A DNA stretch of 64,000 nucleotides from JBPYCR01 sp051846935 (GCF_051846935.1 NZ_JBPYCS010000013.1:13380-77379); one strand, 5' to 3'. Positions 18,461-27,925 are shown, counted from the stretch's first letter. The notes: generated from the sequence alone by a model not told the origin. Numbers and translations: made by a program.

Positions 18461-20436
18461 TCTGTTTCTCTCCTTCCATAATACTCATCAATTATTTCTT
18501 TTAAAAATAGTTCAACATCTTCAATTGTCGTATCCTCGATTTGTGTAGCGGCATTTGTTAAATGACCCCCACCTGCCATCCGTTCCATAATAACCTGAAC
18601 ATTCACTTCTCCTAATGAACGAGCACTAATTGCCACCTTACCATCTTCCAGCTTGCAAATGACAAAAGAAGCCGCAATATTGTTCATTGTAAGCAACGTA
18701 TCCGCTGTTTGTGCTATTAGTACTTGGCTATATACCTCGTCCGGATTTGCCTTTGTAATTGCAATAGAGCCTTGATACACTTCAACTCGTTCAATTAGCT
18801 TACTTCTCTTTACATAAGTCTGTATATCTTCTTTTAAAAATTGTTGGATTAAAATATTATCTGCACCTTTGGAGCGCAAGTACGACGCAGCATCAAACGT
18901 CCGTGAACCTGTACGTAATGCAAAGCTTTTCGTATCAACAATTATTCCAGCAAGAAGTGCAGTCGCCTCTAATATTTCAAGCTTTGCTCGTTTTGGCTGA
19001 TACTCTAGAAGCTCTGTTACAAGCTCACTTGTCGACGATGCATATGGCTCCATATAAACGAGCGTCGGGTTCTCGATAAAATCTTCTCCACGACGGTGGT
19101 GGTCGATAACTACTTTATAGTCCGTTTTATTAAGTAAGCGACTATCGGCTACCATTGTTGGACGGTGAGTATCAACAATAACAATTAAGCTTCTGCTGGA
19201 AACAATTGCTTCTGCCTCATCTGGAGCGATAAACGACTCCCATAACGATTCCTTTTCACGAAGTGCATCAACGATTCGCTCGACACCTTCTGTCACATCA
19301 TCTTCATCAAAAACAATAAAACCTTCTACCTCGTTTGATTTCGCAATATTTAATATACCAATACAGGATCCAAGCGAATCCATATCTGGTGCTTTATGCC
19401 CCATAATTATTACGTTATCACTTTCTTTAATTAATTCCTTTAACGCATGAGAAATTACGCGGGCTCTTACTCTCGTTCTTTTTTCCATTGGATTTGTTTT
19501 CCCGCCATAAAATCGAACTTTCCCGGTCTCATCCCGAATAGCAATTTGGTCACCGCCACGTCCTAAAGCGAGATCAAGACTCGATTGGGCCAGCTTTCCT
19601 AGCTCAGGGAGCGGCATGTTTCCAACACCTATCCCGATACTTAAGGTGACTGGGTTCTTTTGTCCAGATTCAACGACAAGTTCTCGCACTTCATCTAGTA
19701 TTTCAAACTTAGACTGTTCGAGCTTAGCTAAAATTTCCTGCGTTACGATTGCTAAAAAACGATCCTGTGACGTTCGCTTTAAATATAAACCGTATGCTCC
19801 CGCCCAGTTGTTCAGTACAGAAGTTACGCGAGAATTTAGCTGGCTTTTTGTTGTGTCGTCCATGTTTTGTGTTATTTCTTCATAATTATCCAAGTATATA
19901 ATCGCAATTACCGTTTGTTCGTTATGATATAACTTTTCGATTCGCATCTGTTCGGTACGATCAAACAAATAAAGCAGTCGATCGGATTCTTTAATAACCG
20001 TCTGCAAATTATACGAATCGACTGTAATCCATACATTATTTTTTCTTTCTTTTACTGCCGGGATGAGCTGGTCAGACAATATACTTAGCGGTTTTCCGAC
20101 TAATGAAGGTGCTTCACTAAATTGATTCATGTATGGATTCGTCCACTCAATCTTATAATCCTCATCGTATAATATTATTCCAAAGGGCATTTCAAGGAGC
20201 GCTTCTTCCCCAACCTTTTTCACTCGATACGATAATGTGGCAATATATGCCTCTGTTTCTTCATGTAACTTTTGCTCCTTCTTCAGGCTATAAAGAAAGG
20301 ATGTTAGTAGTATGATCGTCATACCTATTCCAAGCAACCATTGAAAATACCATAACATTATTAGTAATATGGCAGACAATACGTAAAGAATGGTTATGTG
20401 ACCGCCCAGCATCTGTTTTTTTGTTCGATTGGACAT
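18457..20436 (-). CDS. gdpP: Cyclic-di-AMP phosphodiesterase GdpP (YybT)
   Basis: The protein has 659 residues. Two N-terminal membrane segments (about 12-50) are followed by a degenerate PAS domain, a degenerate GGDEF domain (about 170-300) and DHH/DHHA1 phosphodiesterase domains. The DHH motifs GHKAPDMDSLGS, VDTHRPTM, DHHRRGEDF and GGGHLTNAATQ are intact, so it should hydrolyse c-di-AMP. That links it to wall stress and potassium or osmotic homeostasis. The order yybS-gdpP-rplI is conserved in bacilli. Confidence 0.96.
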   Translation of the reverse strand: MSNRTKKQMLGGHITILYVLSAILLIMLWYFQWLLGIGMTIILLTSFLYSLKKEQKLHEETEAYIATLSYRVKKVGEEALLEMPFGIILYDEDYKIEWTNPYMNQFSEAPSLVGKPLSILSDQLIPAVKERKNNVWITVDSYNLQTVIKESDRLLYLFDRTEQMRIEKLYHNEQTVIAIIYLDNYEEITQNMDDTTKSQLNSRVTSVLNNWAGAYGLYLKRTSQDRFLAIVTQEILAKLEQSKFEILDEVRELVVESGQKNPVTLSIGIGVGNMPLPELGKLAQSSLDLALGRGGDQIAIRDETGKVRFYGGKTNPMEKRTRVRARVISHALKELIKESDNVIIMGHKAPDMDSLGSCIGILNIAKSNEVEGFIVFDEDDVTEGVERIVDALREKESLWESFIAPDEAEAIVSSRSLIVIVDTHRPTMVADSRLLNKTDYKVVIDHHRRGEDFIENPTLVYMEPYASSTSELVTELLEYQPKRAKLEILEATALLAGIIVDTKSFALRTGSRTFDAASYLRSKGADNILIQQFLKEDIQTYVKRSKLIERVEVYQGSIAITKANPDEVYSQVLIAQTADTLLTMNNIAASFVICKLEDGKVAISARSLGEVNVQVIMERMAGGGHLTNAATQIEDTTIEDVELFLKEIIDEYYGRRETE

Positions 20437-20552
20437 ACAGATTCAACTCCTATATTTCTAGCAACGCCTTATTTTCCTCACAAAGCATTTGCTTTAAAGC
20501 AATCAATCATTCAGTCGTAATTTTAAATAACATAGCCTTGCTATGCGTGCAT

Positions 20553-21485
20553 TCAATTCTTTAACCGTTTTCTTAACCCAAAGCCTATATCAATTATACC
20601 GATGATTCGTACGAAATACAGTAAAGGTGGTAGCAATAAAGCTGCAATAACGATCATAATAGGAACCGCTTTAGAAATCTTTTTATGATGCATGTAAAAG
20701 AAAATAAATGAAAGTCCTTGTAAAGTTAAAAACAATACGACTAAATAAAGAACATTTTGGATGGCTAGAAACAGAGCGCTCGATGGATCGAGTTCAAATA
20801 AGGAAATAATTAATGCACTAAAGTAGATCCATATTAAAGCAACAGGCAATTCAAACTCACGGAAAGGCGGAAATCTTAATCGCTTATTTTCCAATCGATT
20901 TATAACTTTATAGCTCATCCATTGTGCTACAAAGGCTAGTATAATTGCACTTACAGCAAAACCAACAGGCAGCAAGTTTTTCATCATACTCATTTGTGCT
21001 TCAACGAGTGCGATTTGTTCCTCGGATTGTTCCAAGCCAGCCTGTTCTAGAATTGCGCTGCTCGTTTTCATTGACTCTTCAACAAGTACATCAATTTCAT
21101 CGGTAATATTAATGCCAAGCAATAATTGCGTTGCTACAAATACAATTAACAATCCAGCTATAAAGCCGACTGTTCCCCGTGCCCATGCCTCATATGGTGT
21201 AAGACGGCGATACAATGAATAACCGATGACAATCCCACCAGAACCTGCAAGTACGGTTAAAGGTAATGATATAACCGTAGCAAAGAACATCGATAATATA
21301 GTTGCCGCAATAAGCATAATAAGCGTCGGTTTCCAGCTATACCTATAAGCGTAAATAACAAATGGAATTGGTAATAAAAATAGTACAAAAAAAGAAAAAA
21401 ATGGTACAAATACGGTAATTGTAAGTAATAGAATATAGACTGCTATTAATAATGCTGCGTCTGTTAATTTTTTGGATTGGTTCAT
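20553..21485 (-). CDS. yybS: YybS-like DUF2232 membrane protein
   Basis: The protein has 310 residues with about eight membrane segments, and an S-component-like N-terminus (MNQSKKLTDAALLIAVY). It matches the YybS/DUF2232 family always found next to gdpP in bacilli; its function is not established. ATG 21485 with AGAGG 8 bases upstream is preferred over the GTG at 21494. It precedes gdpP by about 115 bases and is probably co-transcribed with it. Confidence 0.85.
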   Translation of the reverse strand: MNQSKKLTDAALLIAVYILLLTITVFVPFFSFFVLFLLPIPFVIYAYRYSWKPTLIMLIAATILSMFFATVISLPLTVLAGSGGIVIGYSLYRRLTPYEAWARGTVGFIAGLLIVFVATQLLLGINITDEIDVLVEESMKTSSAILEQAGLEQSEEQIALVEAQMSMMKNLLPVGFAVSAIILAFVAQWMSYKVINRLENKRLRFPPFREFELPVALIWIYFSALIISLFELDPSSALFLAIQNVLYLVVLFLTLQGLSFIFFYMHHKKISKAVPIMIVIAALLLPPLLYFVRIIGIIDIGFGLRKRLKN

Positions 21486-21598
21486 CACACACACCTCTAA
21501 ATCGTTACGGAAAATAAATGAGTAATTTTATTTAACCCTCATTCTAATATGATAACAGAATTTGACTGAAATTGTTGTCAAAAAACGTACAAATGAAT

Positions 21599-21612
21599 AT
21601 TTCCCGGGGAAT
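21599..21612. promoter_or_regulatory. Candidate Noc-binding site (NBS)
   Basis: ATTTCCCGGGGAAT differs at one position from the B. subtilis Noc consensus ATTTCCCGGGAAAT. It lies in the intergenic region between yybS and the plus-strand membrane gene. A noc gene is present at 32784-33650. Confidence 0.5.
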
Positions 21613-21658
21613 AACCTATGTATCGTGGTATAGTATCTAATGAGGAAGGATGACTAAA

Positions 21659-22153
21659 ATGATTTTTTGGAATACGTTTTTATATAGTGTGCAACTCCCA
21701 AGAAAAAATGCTGTATTTAAACTAAATCGAATCGGTATGGATATTGTTGTTATTTACATGTTTATGCTTTTATTTATCGTTTCCATACCATCCTTTTTTG
21801 ATCAATTAGCTAATCCGAACGGGTTTAGCGATAGCATGAGCGTTTTTTTCTTTCTTATTTACTTTTTCATTTTTTATTATTTGCCGTTAACTGTTATTGT
21901 CTTCGCTCTATTATCAATTATTGCATTTATTGGAACAAAGCTCGCAACCTTCTTTAATCGTAAGTTGCATTTTTCAGTTATTTGGAAGGCGGTAGCGTTA
22001 TCTACGACAAATCCATTTCTTATTTATGCGGTGCTATCCTTGATTTTCCCAATTGATGATCGCATCTTATGGTTCGGCTTGCTCTATGTTATCGTATTAC
22101 TTTTTAAAATTATTTTTATTTACCCTGAGAGAAGGCGCACTCGTTCTTCATAA
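21659..22153 (+). CDS. Small membrane protein, possibly DUF1189-like
   Basis: The protein has 164 residues and four or five membrane segments and ends in a basic tail (YPERRRTRSS). The N-terminus FWNTFLYSVQLPRKNAVFKL resembles the start of DUF1189 membrane proteins, but this one is shorter than that family. ATG 21659 is chosen because GAGGAAGGA (21642-21650) leaves 8 bases; an ATG at 21650 would overlap it. It is a single gene reading against its neighbours, between the yybS and rpsR clusters. The function is unknown. Confidence 0.65.
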   Translation: MIFWNTFLYSVQLPRKNAVFKLNRIGMDIVVIYMFMLLFIVSIPSFFDQLANPNGFSDSMSVFFFLIYFFIFYYLPLTVIVFALLSIIAFIGTKLATFFNRKLHFSVIWKAVALSTTNPFLIYAVLSLIFPIDDRILWFGLLYVIVLLFKIIFIYPERRRTRSS

Positions 22154-22367
22154 ATGAAGTACGGTTTTTACACAGAATTGGACGTATACATATACGATTC
22201 ATGCACTACTATTTTTCTGAAACGAAACCGATAACCTCTAATGTTTAATACGCTCTACCGATGTTTATGCACGTGCAGAAGTTTTTAGATTTGATTTTTT
22301 GCGTAAGTTTGAACGCGCACTACATCAAATATGAGTCCAATATTCCGTATAGAGCTAAAACAAAAGC

Positions 22368-22402
22368 CCCTTTTCATTATTTCTCTTAAGAAATGAAAAG
22401 GG
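22368..22402. terminator. Terminator of the rpsF-ssb-rpsR operon
   Basis: CCCTTTTCATT (22368-22378) pairs with AATGAAAAGGG (22392-22402). On the minus strand it runs into a U-rich tract just past the rpsR stop; on the plus strand it is followed by ACCTTTTTT, so it may also serve the membrane gene ending at 22153. Confidence 0.85.
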
Positions 22403-22416
22403 ACCTTTTTTACTTT

Positions 22417-22647
22417 TTATTCGGAAACGAATGGAAGTAAAGCCATTGCGCGAGCACGTTTAATAGCAATTGTCAGCTTGCGCTGGTATTTTGCAGATGT
22501 GCCTGTAACACGACGAGGCAATATTTTACCTCGTTCTGAAATAAAACGTTTCAACAATTCAACATCTTTATAATCAATGTTTGTTATACCGTTTGCTGTA
22601 AAATAACAAACTTTACGACGTCTTGGGCGTCCACGACGAGCACTCAT
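22417..22647 (-). CDS. rpsR: 30S ribosomal protein bS18
   Basis: The protein has 76 residues with the bS18 core: RRRKVCYFTANG, DYKDVELLKRFISERGKILPRRVTG and the tail YQRKLTIAIKRARAMALLPF. It forms a heterodimer with bS6 on the 30S platform. AGGAGGGG precedes the ATG. It is the last gene of the rpsF-ssb-rpsR operon, 59 bases after ssb. Confidence 0.98.
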   Translation of the reverse strand: MSARRGRPRRRKVCYFTANGITNIDYKDVELLKRFISERGKILPRRVTGTSAKYQRKLTIAIKRARAMALLPFVSE

Positions 22648-22706
22648 ACTTTCCCCTCCTTACTTTTATTACCTAACTGAAATTTATTTTAGTACGATCC
22701 ATCGAT

Positions 22707-23168
22707 CTAAAATGGCAAGTCATCGTCCGATATGTCGATTGGCTCACCGGCATTACTAAATGGATCCGCATTGTTTACCTGTGGCTGACTCTGATGTTGC
22801 CCCTGCTGTTGGAAGCCTGGTCCAGTTTGTCCTTTGTTTTGAGAGGATCCTTTTGGCTCTAAAAATTGAATACCTTCAGCCAAAACCTCTGTCACAAAAA
22901 CGGTTTTCCCGTCTTGCCCTTCAAAGCGCCGAGTTTGAATACGACCATCTACACCAATTAGATTCCCTTTGCCCATATAATTCGCAAGGTTTTCCGCTTG
23001 TCTGCGCCATGCGACACAATTAATGAAATCAGCTTCATTTTCACCTTGCTGGTTTTTAAATGGACGGTTGGCAGCAACTGTAAAGTTAGCGACTGCTACT
23101 CCGTTCGGTGTATAACGTAGATCGGGATCCTTTGTTAATCTTCCAACAATAACGACTCGATTCAACAT
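22707..23168 (-). CDS. ssb: Single-stranded DNA-binding protein
   Basis: The protein has 153 residues. An OB-fold (MLNRVVIVGRLTKDPDLRYT to about residue 105) leads to a Gln-rich linker and the acidic protein-binding tip DISDDDLPF. It coats single-stranded DNA at the replication fork and recruits partners through the tip. ATG 23168 follows GGAGTG; the GTG at 23177 overlaps that site. It lies between rpsF and rpsR, the classic arrangement. Confidence 0.97.
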   Translation of the reverse strand: MLNRVVIVGRLTKDPDLRYTPNGVAVANFTVAANRPFKNQQGENEADFINCVAWRRQAENLANYMGKGNLIGVDGRIQTRRFEGQDGKTVFVTEVLAEGIQFLEPKGSSQNKGQTGPGFQQQGQHQSQPQVNNADPFSNAGEPIDISDDDLPF

Positions 23169-23183
23169 CAGAATCACTCCTTT

Positions 23184-23474
23184 TTATTGATCATCTACTC
23201 GAATTGCCATGTGGCGAATTATGTCATCTGAAAACTTCGCTTGACGATCAAATTCGTTAACCGCTTGTTCAGCACCTTTGAAGTTGATTACAACATAATA
23301 GCCATCACGATAGTCATTAATTTCATAAGCAAGACGTTTCTTGCCTTTTTCATCGACTTTATCAATTTCCGCTCCATTATCAGTAAGAATGTTGTTAAAA
23401 CGCTCAATCAAAGCCGTTTGTGCTTCTTCTTCAATGTCTGGGCGGATGATATACATGATTTCATATTCTCTCAT
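23184..23474 (-). CDS. rpsF: 30S ribosomal protein bS6
   Basis: The protein has 96 residues, full length for bS6 (MREYEIMYIIRPDIEEEAQ, then GKKRLAYEINDYRDGYYVV). It pairs with bS18 in the 30S platform. GGAGGTG precedes the ATG. It heads the rpsF-ssb-rpsR operon and is preceded by a leader hairpin resembling the S6:S18 autoregulatory element. Confidence 0.98.
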   Translation of the reverse strand: MREYEIMYIIRPDIEEEAQTALIERFNNILTDNGAEIDKVDEKGKKRLAYEINDYRDGYYVVINFKGAEQAVNEFDRQAKFSDDIIRHMAIRVDDQ

Positions 23475-23477
23475 CCG

Positions 23478-23530
23478 TTACACCTCCTTTTGGTCTATGC
23501 GGCTCCTTTATTTAAAGGAGCAAGGAATAA
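23478..23530 (-). promoter_or_regulatory. Candidate S6:S18-binding leader of rpsF
   Basis: On the minus strand GCTCCTTT and AAAGGAGC (23521-23514 and 23509-23502) form a hairpin followed directly by CGCATAGACC, giving the GCCGC context of the S6:S18 mRNA element. The ribosome binding site follows at once. Feedback by the bS6:bS18 complex is the known mechanism for this family. Confidence 0.6.
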
Positions 23531-23687
23531 TCAATAATTAATTACTCACGATGAAATATTATATCAAATTTTTCAATAATATACAACCTATTCGAGAAAT
23601 CAGTATATGCGATTATCCGTAATTCGTTTGGGTACAGTGGTGCTTATCCGAAAATCTAAGAATTATATCGTTAAGTTTGCACAACGC

Positions 23688-24788
23688 TTAAACGTTAAAG
23701 CGAAAATGAATTACATCGCCGTCTTGGACGAGATATTCTTTTCCTTCTAAGCGAACCTTTCCTTTTTCTCGTGCTTGTCCCATCGATCCTGCTTCTACTA
23801 AATCATCGTAAGAGACCGTCTCGGCACGAATAAAACCACGTTCAAAATCTGTATGAATAATCCCGGCAGCCTGTGGAGCTTTCATTCCTTTTCGAAATGT
23901 CCAAGCACGCACTTCTTGTTCCCCTGCAGTAAAGTAAGTTGCTAACCCAAGGAGATCATACGAAGCTTTTATTAGTTGATCCAAACCAGATTCTGCAATG
24001 CCTAGCTCATCAAGAAACATTGCCTTTTCGTCTTGATCCAGCTCTGCAATTTCAGCTTCAATTTTTGCGCACACTACGATCACTTCAGCGTTCTCTTCTG
24101 CAGCAAACTCTTTCACTTTTTGCACGTACTCATTTTCATCTGGTCTCGTAATTTCATCTTCACTTACATTTGCTGCATATAAAACAGGCTTTGTCGTTAA
24201 TAAATGCAACTGGCTAACGATTTTCATCTGTTCTTCGGTGAAGTCTAAAGCACGAGCTGGCTTTTCGTTTTCCAAGCCTTCTTTAATCTTCTCAAGGACA
24301 TTAAACTCTTGAACTGCTTCTTTATCTTTTTGTCTCGCAAGCTTTTGCACGCGTTCAAAACGCCTATTTACCGTTTCTAAATCTGCTAAAATTAATTCCA
24401 AATTAATAATTTCTATATCATCAATTGGGTCTATTTTTCCCGATACGTGTGTTATGTTTTCATCTTGAAAGCAGCGAACGACGTGGCAAATTGCATCAAC
24501 TTGTCGTATATGGGATAAAAATTGATTCCCTAGTCCTTCGCCTTTACTCGCACCTTTTACGATTCCAGCTATATCTGTAAATTCAAAAGCAGTCGGTATC
24601 GTTTTCTTCGGTTTAACAAACTCTGTTAATATATGCAAACGCTTGTCCGGCACTTCTACAATTCCAACGTTTGGATCGATCGTACAAAACGGGTAATTTG
24701 CCGATTCTGCTCCTGCTTGGGTAATTGCATTAAATAATGTTGATTTACCAACATTCGGAAGCCCGACAATTCCTGCTGTCAATGACAT
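23688..24788 (-). CDS. ychF: Ribosome-binding ATPase YchF
   Basis: The protein has 366 residues of the Obg/YchF P-loop family. The G1 motif is GLPNVGKSTLF; DIAGIVKGASKGEGLGNQFL follows, and a TGS domain lies at the C-terminus (RGFIRAETVSYDDL). The NKxD motif is altered as expected for YchF, which prefers ATP. ATG 24788 follows AAGGAGTGG and starts MSLTAGIVG; the longer frame adds an unlikely 8-residue extension. Confidence 0.96.
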   Translation of the reverse strand: MSLTAGIVGLPNVGKSTLFNAITQAGAESANYPFCTIDPNVGIVEVPDKRLHILTEFVKPKKTIPTAFEFTDIAGIVKGASKGEGLGNQFLSHIRQVDAICHVVRCFQDENITHVSGKIDPIDDIEIINLELILADLETVNRRFERVQKLARQKDKEAVQEFNVLEKIKEGLENEKPARALDFTEEQMKIVSQLHLLTTKPVLYAANVSEDEITRPDENEYVQKVKEFAAEENAEVIVVCAKIEAEIAELDQDEKAMFLDELGIAESGLDQLIKASYDLLGLATYFTAGEQEVRAWTFRKGMKAPQAAGIIHTDFERGFIRAETVSYDDLVEAGSMGQAREKGKVRLEGKEYLVQDGDVIHFRFNV

Positions 24789-25014
24789 GCCACTTCCACT
24801 CCTTAAGGTCATTCATTCATATGAATCTGTTACTAATTATAGATAGAACATTTTTAAATGACAAGTTTTGATAAAGTGAAAATAAGCATAAATGTATGCT
24901 TATTTTTTAAAAATAGCGTGATCATATTTTCATTTTATCAGTCCGGACATTCCAATTTGTTCATTTTTCGTTCATTATCATTTTCGTATGCGTCATCATT
25001 CATTCAATGACGTA

Positions 25015-25212
25015 TTATTCCGCTGCTTTTTCTATTATTTTCTTCATCTTCTTCGTAAAGTCTTTTCTCGGTATAAGAATACTTCGTTCACAACCTAAGC
25101 ATTTTATACGGATATCCATTCCCATACGGATGATTTTCCAGCGGTTTTCACCACACGGATGCTGCTTTTTCATTTGAACAACGTCGTTCAGTTCAAATTG
25201 CTTATCTACCAT
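25015..25212 (-). CDS. yyzM: YyzM-like DUF951 protein
   Basis: The protein has 65 residues of the DUF951 family. KKQHPCGENRWKIIRMGMD and IKCLGCERSILIPR hold Cys residues suggestive of a small zinc-binding fold. Its function is unknown. It overlaps the end of the mechanosensitive-channel gene by 11 bases and precedes ychF, so it is likely translated from the same mRNA. Confidence 0.9.
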   Translation of the reverse strand: MVDKQFELNDVVQMKKQHPCGENRWKIIRMGMDIRIKCLGCERSILIPRKDFTKKMKKIIEKAAE

Positions 25213-26119
25213 TGCCCGTCTCCCTTTCCTTTCTATTATTATCTATTTCGAGTGCGGTTGGCTGTTCGTTCCGAGAGTACATAACAAGTCGCGGTGCTGG
25301 TATATCAATTCCTTCTTTATATAAGCGCTCTTTTACTTCTTTTCGGATTACTCTTGCGCCAAACCATTGATATACTGGTAGTGTATCGGCAATGACTCGA
25401 ATGACATAGTGCGATGTTTCTAATGCTTGTATACCGTGTATTACGGGTGTGTTTACTATTTCTTCATACTTATCAGGTAACCGTTTGACAACATCTTCAA
25501 TAATCGCTTCAGCTGCAGCAATGTCGTTTTCATATGGAACATTGATATCAACAATTGCTAAGCCGTTATGAATTGAATAATTGATTACTTGTGTAATGTT
25601 TCCATTTGGGATAACGTTTTGTTCACCTGTCCAGCTTTGAATTTTTGTCGTTCGTAAACCGATTTCCTCAACAGTTCCTTCTGCGCCTGCAACAATTACG
25701 TAGTCGCCAACAGAAAATTGATCCTCAAACACAATAAAAAAGCCGGATATAATATCACGTACTAAGTTTTGCGCACCAAACCCGATTGCAAGGCCTGCAA
25801 CTCCGGCACCTGCAAGCAGGGATGTGATTGGAAGGGATAATGCTTCCAGCACCATAATAAAAGCAATAAAATATACGACGTATGACAGTACATTTTTCAT
25901 TAATTTTTGTATCGTTTCTTCTCGTCGTTCTGATATTCGTATTGGCCCTTGTTTCTTGCTAAAAACTCGATCAATTATATTTTTCCCAACGCGAACTACG
26001 ATACTAGCTAAAATAATAATAACAATAATTTTTAAAACACTTTGTCCTATAGCAATCCATAAATTAGGACCGGTTATATAAATCCATAAGTCTTGTAATT
26101 TCTCGCTCACTTTAACCAA
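25202..26119 (-). CDS. MscS-type small-conductance mechanosensitive channel
   Basis: The protein has 305 residues. Three membrane segments are followed by the MscS pore helix LLAGAGVAGLAIGFGAQNLVRD near residue 105, the beta domain (FEDQFSVGDYVIVAGAEGTVEEIGLRTT) and a C-terminal domain. It releases solutes on hypo-osmotic shock. The start is uncertain: TTG 26119 has GGAGG 10 bases upstream, while GTG 26110 is an alternative. It resembles YkuT-type channels and is the first of three overlapping or adjacent genes ending with ychF. Confidence 0.93.
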   Translation of the reverse strand: MVKVSEKLQDLWIYITGPNLWIAIGQSVLKIIVIIILASIVVRVGKNIIDRVFSKKQGPIRISERREETIQKLMKNVLSYVVYFIAFIMVLEALSLPITSLLAGAGVAGLAIGFGAQNLVRDIISGFFIVFEDQFSVGDYVIVAGAEGTVEEIGLRTTKIQSWTGEQNVIPNGNITQVINYSIHNGLAIVDINVPYENDIAAAEAIIEDVVKRLPDKYEEIVNTPVIHGIQALETSHYVIRVIADTLPVYQWFGARVIRKEVKERLYKEGIDIPAPRLVMYSRNEQPTALEIDNNRKERETGNGR

Positions 26120-26198
26120 AATGAAAAACCTCCATACGATCTAGCACTATTTAAAGTTTACAACAATTCATTTTTTGTGGAAAGGAAAGCGACACGAA

Positions 26199-27224
26199 TT
26201 AATTGTTTGAATATTTTCTATTGTTAAACAACGGAAAGAATACTAATCGAGTTAATATATATAAATTCAATATACCATAAGCGGGATATATATAGGCGAT
26301 TAAAGTGGAAAAACCAAAAATAGTAAGTGGTAGCATACAAGCAAGCGATAGCAGAACAAGCAGCCAAATCGGCAGCTGAACAGATCGTTTTATTCGTGTG
26401 ACGATTCCGAGAATACCTGCTGCCGCTGTAGTAAATATAGCAATCCATAAAAGTATACTCATAAAAAACAGCATATTTGCTGAGTAATTCTTCAAAATAG
26501 CAAACAGTGGTATTTCATATAACAATATTTCATCTGCAATTTGAATTAAACTATTATTATATATGTAAGAAATAATACCAAAAACGACTCCACTACCTAT
26601 CGATGCAATCCATATTTCTCCTTTTGTTTGCACCTTCGTCCCGATTGCACCAAGAACAGCTACTAAAGGAAGTACATTTAACGCAGTAAATGGAAATGCT
26701 GCAGCCCAATTGCTTTGCTTGCTCCAAGGCGATAGGAGAGGAAGCTGCTGATCGATCGTAAACTGGAGAAGCACGAATAACAATCCTACCAATAGCAGTG
26801 GAATAATAAACTGATTAATAGATAAAACAGCGTTTATATCTTTTATAAATAATAGCAACAAAACAACAGATATCAAAATTACTCCCCACCAATAATTCAG
26901 TTGAAATGCTTGTACTGTCGCACCACTGCCAGCAATCATTACTACCGTTGTAGTAAATAAATACAACAAGATCATATAATCATAGATTCGAACGAGGCGC
27001 TTTCCTACTATTGCTTCTAATACATATAAATAATCTGTTGCCCGCTTTTCATAACTTAAGGTCATAATAACCGTACACGATATAATAAACATAATTACAA
27101 ATAACAATATAGCAAGTCCACTTTCGTCGCCAAAAAATTGCCACAGTTCTCTACCCGATGCATACCCGGCTCCTATCATTGTCCCTAAAATAAGAAATAA
27201 CCACTTCATACCTGCTTTCCACAT
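26199..27224 (-). CDS. YkvI-like membrane protein
   Basis: The protein has about 341 residues with about ten membrane segments. The start MWKAGMKWLFLILGTMIGAGYASGRELWQFFG matches the YkvI family, APC-superfamily proteins of unknown substrate. It has the GxGxxxG-type first segment typical of such transporters. ATG 27224 follows GGGAGG; the ATG at 27239 contains that site. It diverges from yyaC with about 85 bases between them. Confidence 0.8.
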   Translation of the reverse strand: MWKAGMKWLFLILGTMIGAGYASGRELWQFFGDESGLAILLFVIMFIISCTVIMTLSYEKRATDYLYVLEAIVGKRLVRIYDYMILLYLFTTTVVMIAGSGATVQAFQLNYWWGVILISVVLLLLFIKDINAVLSINQFIIPLLLVGLLFVLLQFTIDQQLPLLSPWSKQSNWAAAFPFTALNVLPLVAVLGAIGTKVQTKGEIWIASIGSGVVFGIISYIYNNSLIQIADEILLYEIPLFAILKNYSANMLFFMSILLWIAIFTTAAAGILGIVTRIKRSVQLPIWLLVLLSLACMLPLTIFGFSTLIAYIYPAYGILNLYILTRLVFFPLFNNRKYSNN

Positions 27225-27310
27225 TCCTTTTCCTCCCATATGTACCGTTTTATGTATAGTTTTGTTTTTTTGAACGTATACTATAACAATATGTTTATGG
27301 AGGATAAGCT

Positions 27311-27925
27311 ATGAATTTAAATAAACGCAAACGACCCAATGATCATTTCCGCATGCGCTATTCTGAACCAGATGTAAGCAATTATTTGAGTAGCAAACTT
27401 ATTTCATGGCTTCCGACATCTCCTTGTGAGTATATTGCTTTATTCATTGGTACAGATCGTTCCACTGGAGATGCGCTCGGTCCTTTAGCAGGAAGTTTTT
27501 TGTCAAAATTAAACCCTAAGCACATGACTGTATATGGTACGTTAGCATCTCCGGTACATGCTGTTAACTTACAAGAACAAATGAATACCATCTTCAATAC
27601 GCATCAAAACCCTTTTATAATAGCAATTGATGCATGCTTAGGAAAAAGCAGCTCGATCGGTCAATTAATTGCCGGAACTGGACCCGTTAAGCCTGGCGCT
27701 GCACTAAATAAGCCCCTTCCGCCTATCGGTAACATACATTTAACAGGCGTTGTAAATATTAGCGGTTTTATGGAGTATGCCGTCCTGCAAAACACAAGAC
27801 TGTCGCTCGTCTATGAAATGGCTGAACAAATCGCAATAACCTTACATACAATTGATCGCCAGCTCACCTATGATCAAACACCACCAGCAGTTGTTGTGAC
27901 AAAATGCAATCAAGCTTCTGTTTAG
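27311..27925 (+). CDS. yyaC: YyaC, GPR-like spore protein
   Basis: The protein has 204 residues of the YyaC family, related to the germination protease GPR. Conserved features are IALFIGTDRSTGDALGPLAG near residue 45 and IIAIDACLGKSSSIGQL near 100. In B. subtilis yyaC is expressed in the forespore. TGGAGGAT precedes the ATG. It is a single gene reading opposite to its neighbours and ending before a strong bidirectional terminator. No exact SigF promoter match was found upstream. Confidence 0.9.
   Translation: MNLNKRKRPNDHFRMRYSEPDVSNYLSSKLISWLPTSPCEYIALFIGTDRSTGDALGPLAGSFLSKLNPKHMTVYGTLASPVHAVNLQEQMNTIFNTHQNPFIIAIDACLGKSSSIGQLIAGTGPVKPGAALNKPLPPIGNIHLTGVVNISGFMEYAVLQNTRLSLVYEMAEQIAITLHTIDRQLTYDQTPPAVVVTKCNQASV

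Noticed and set aside
27250..27300. Possible SigF promoter upstream of yyaC
   Set aside because: A GTATA -35-like element is present but no matching GG-type -10 lies at the right distance.
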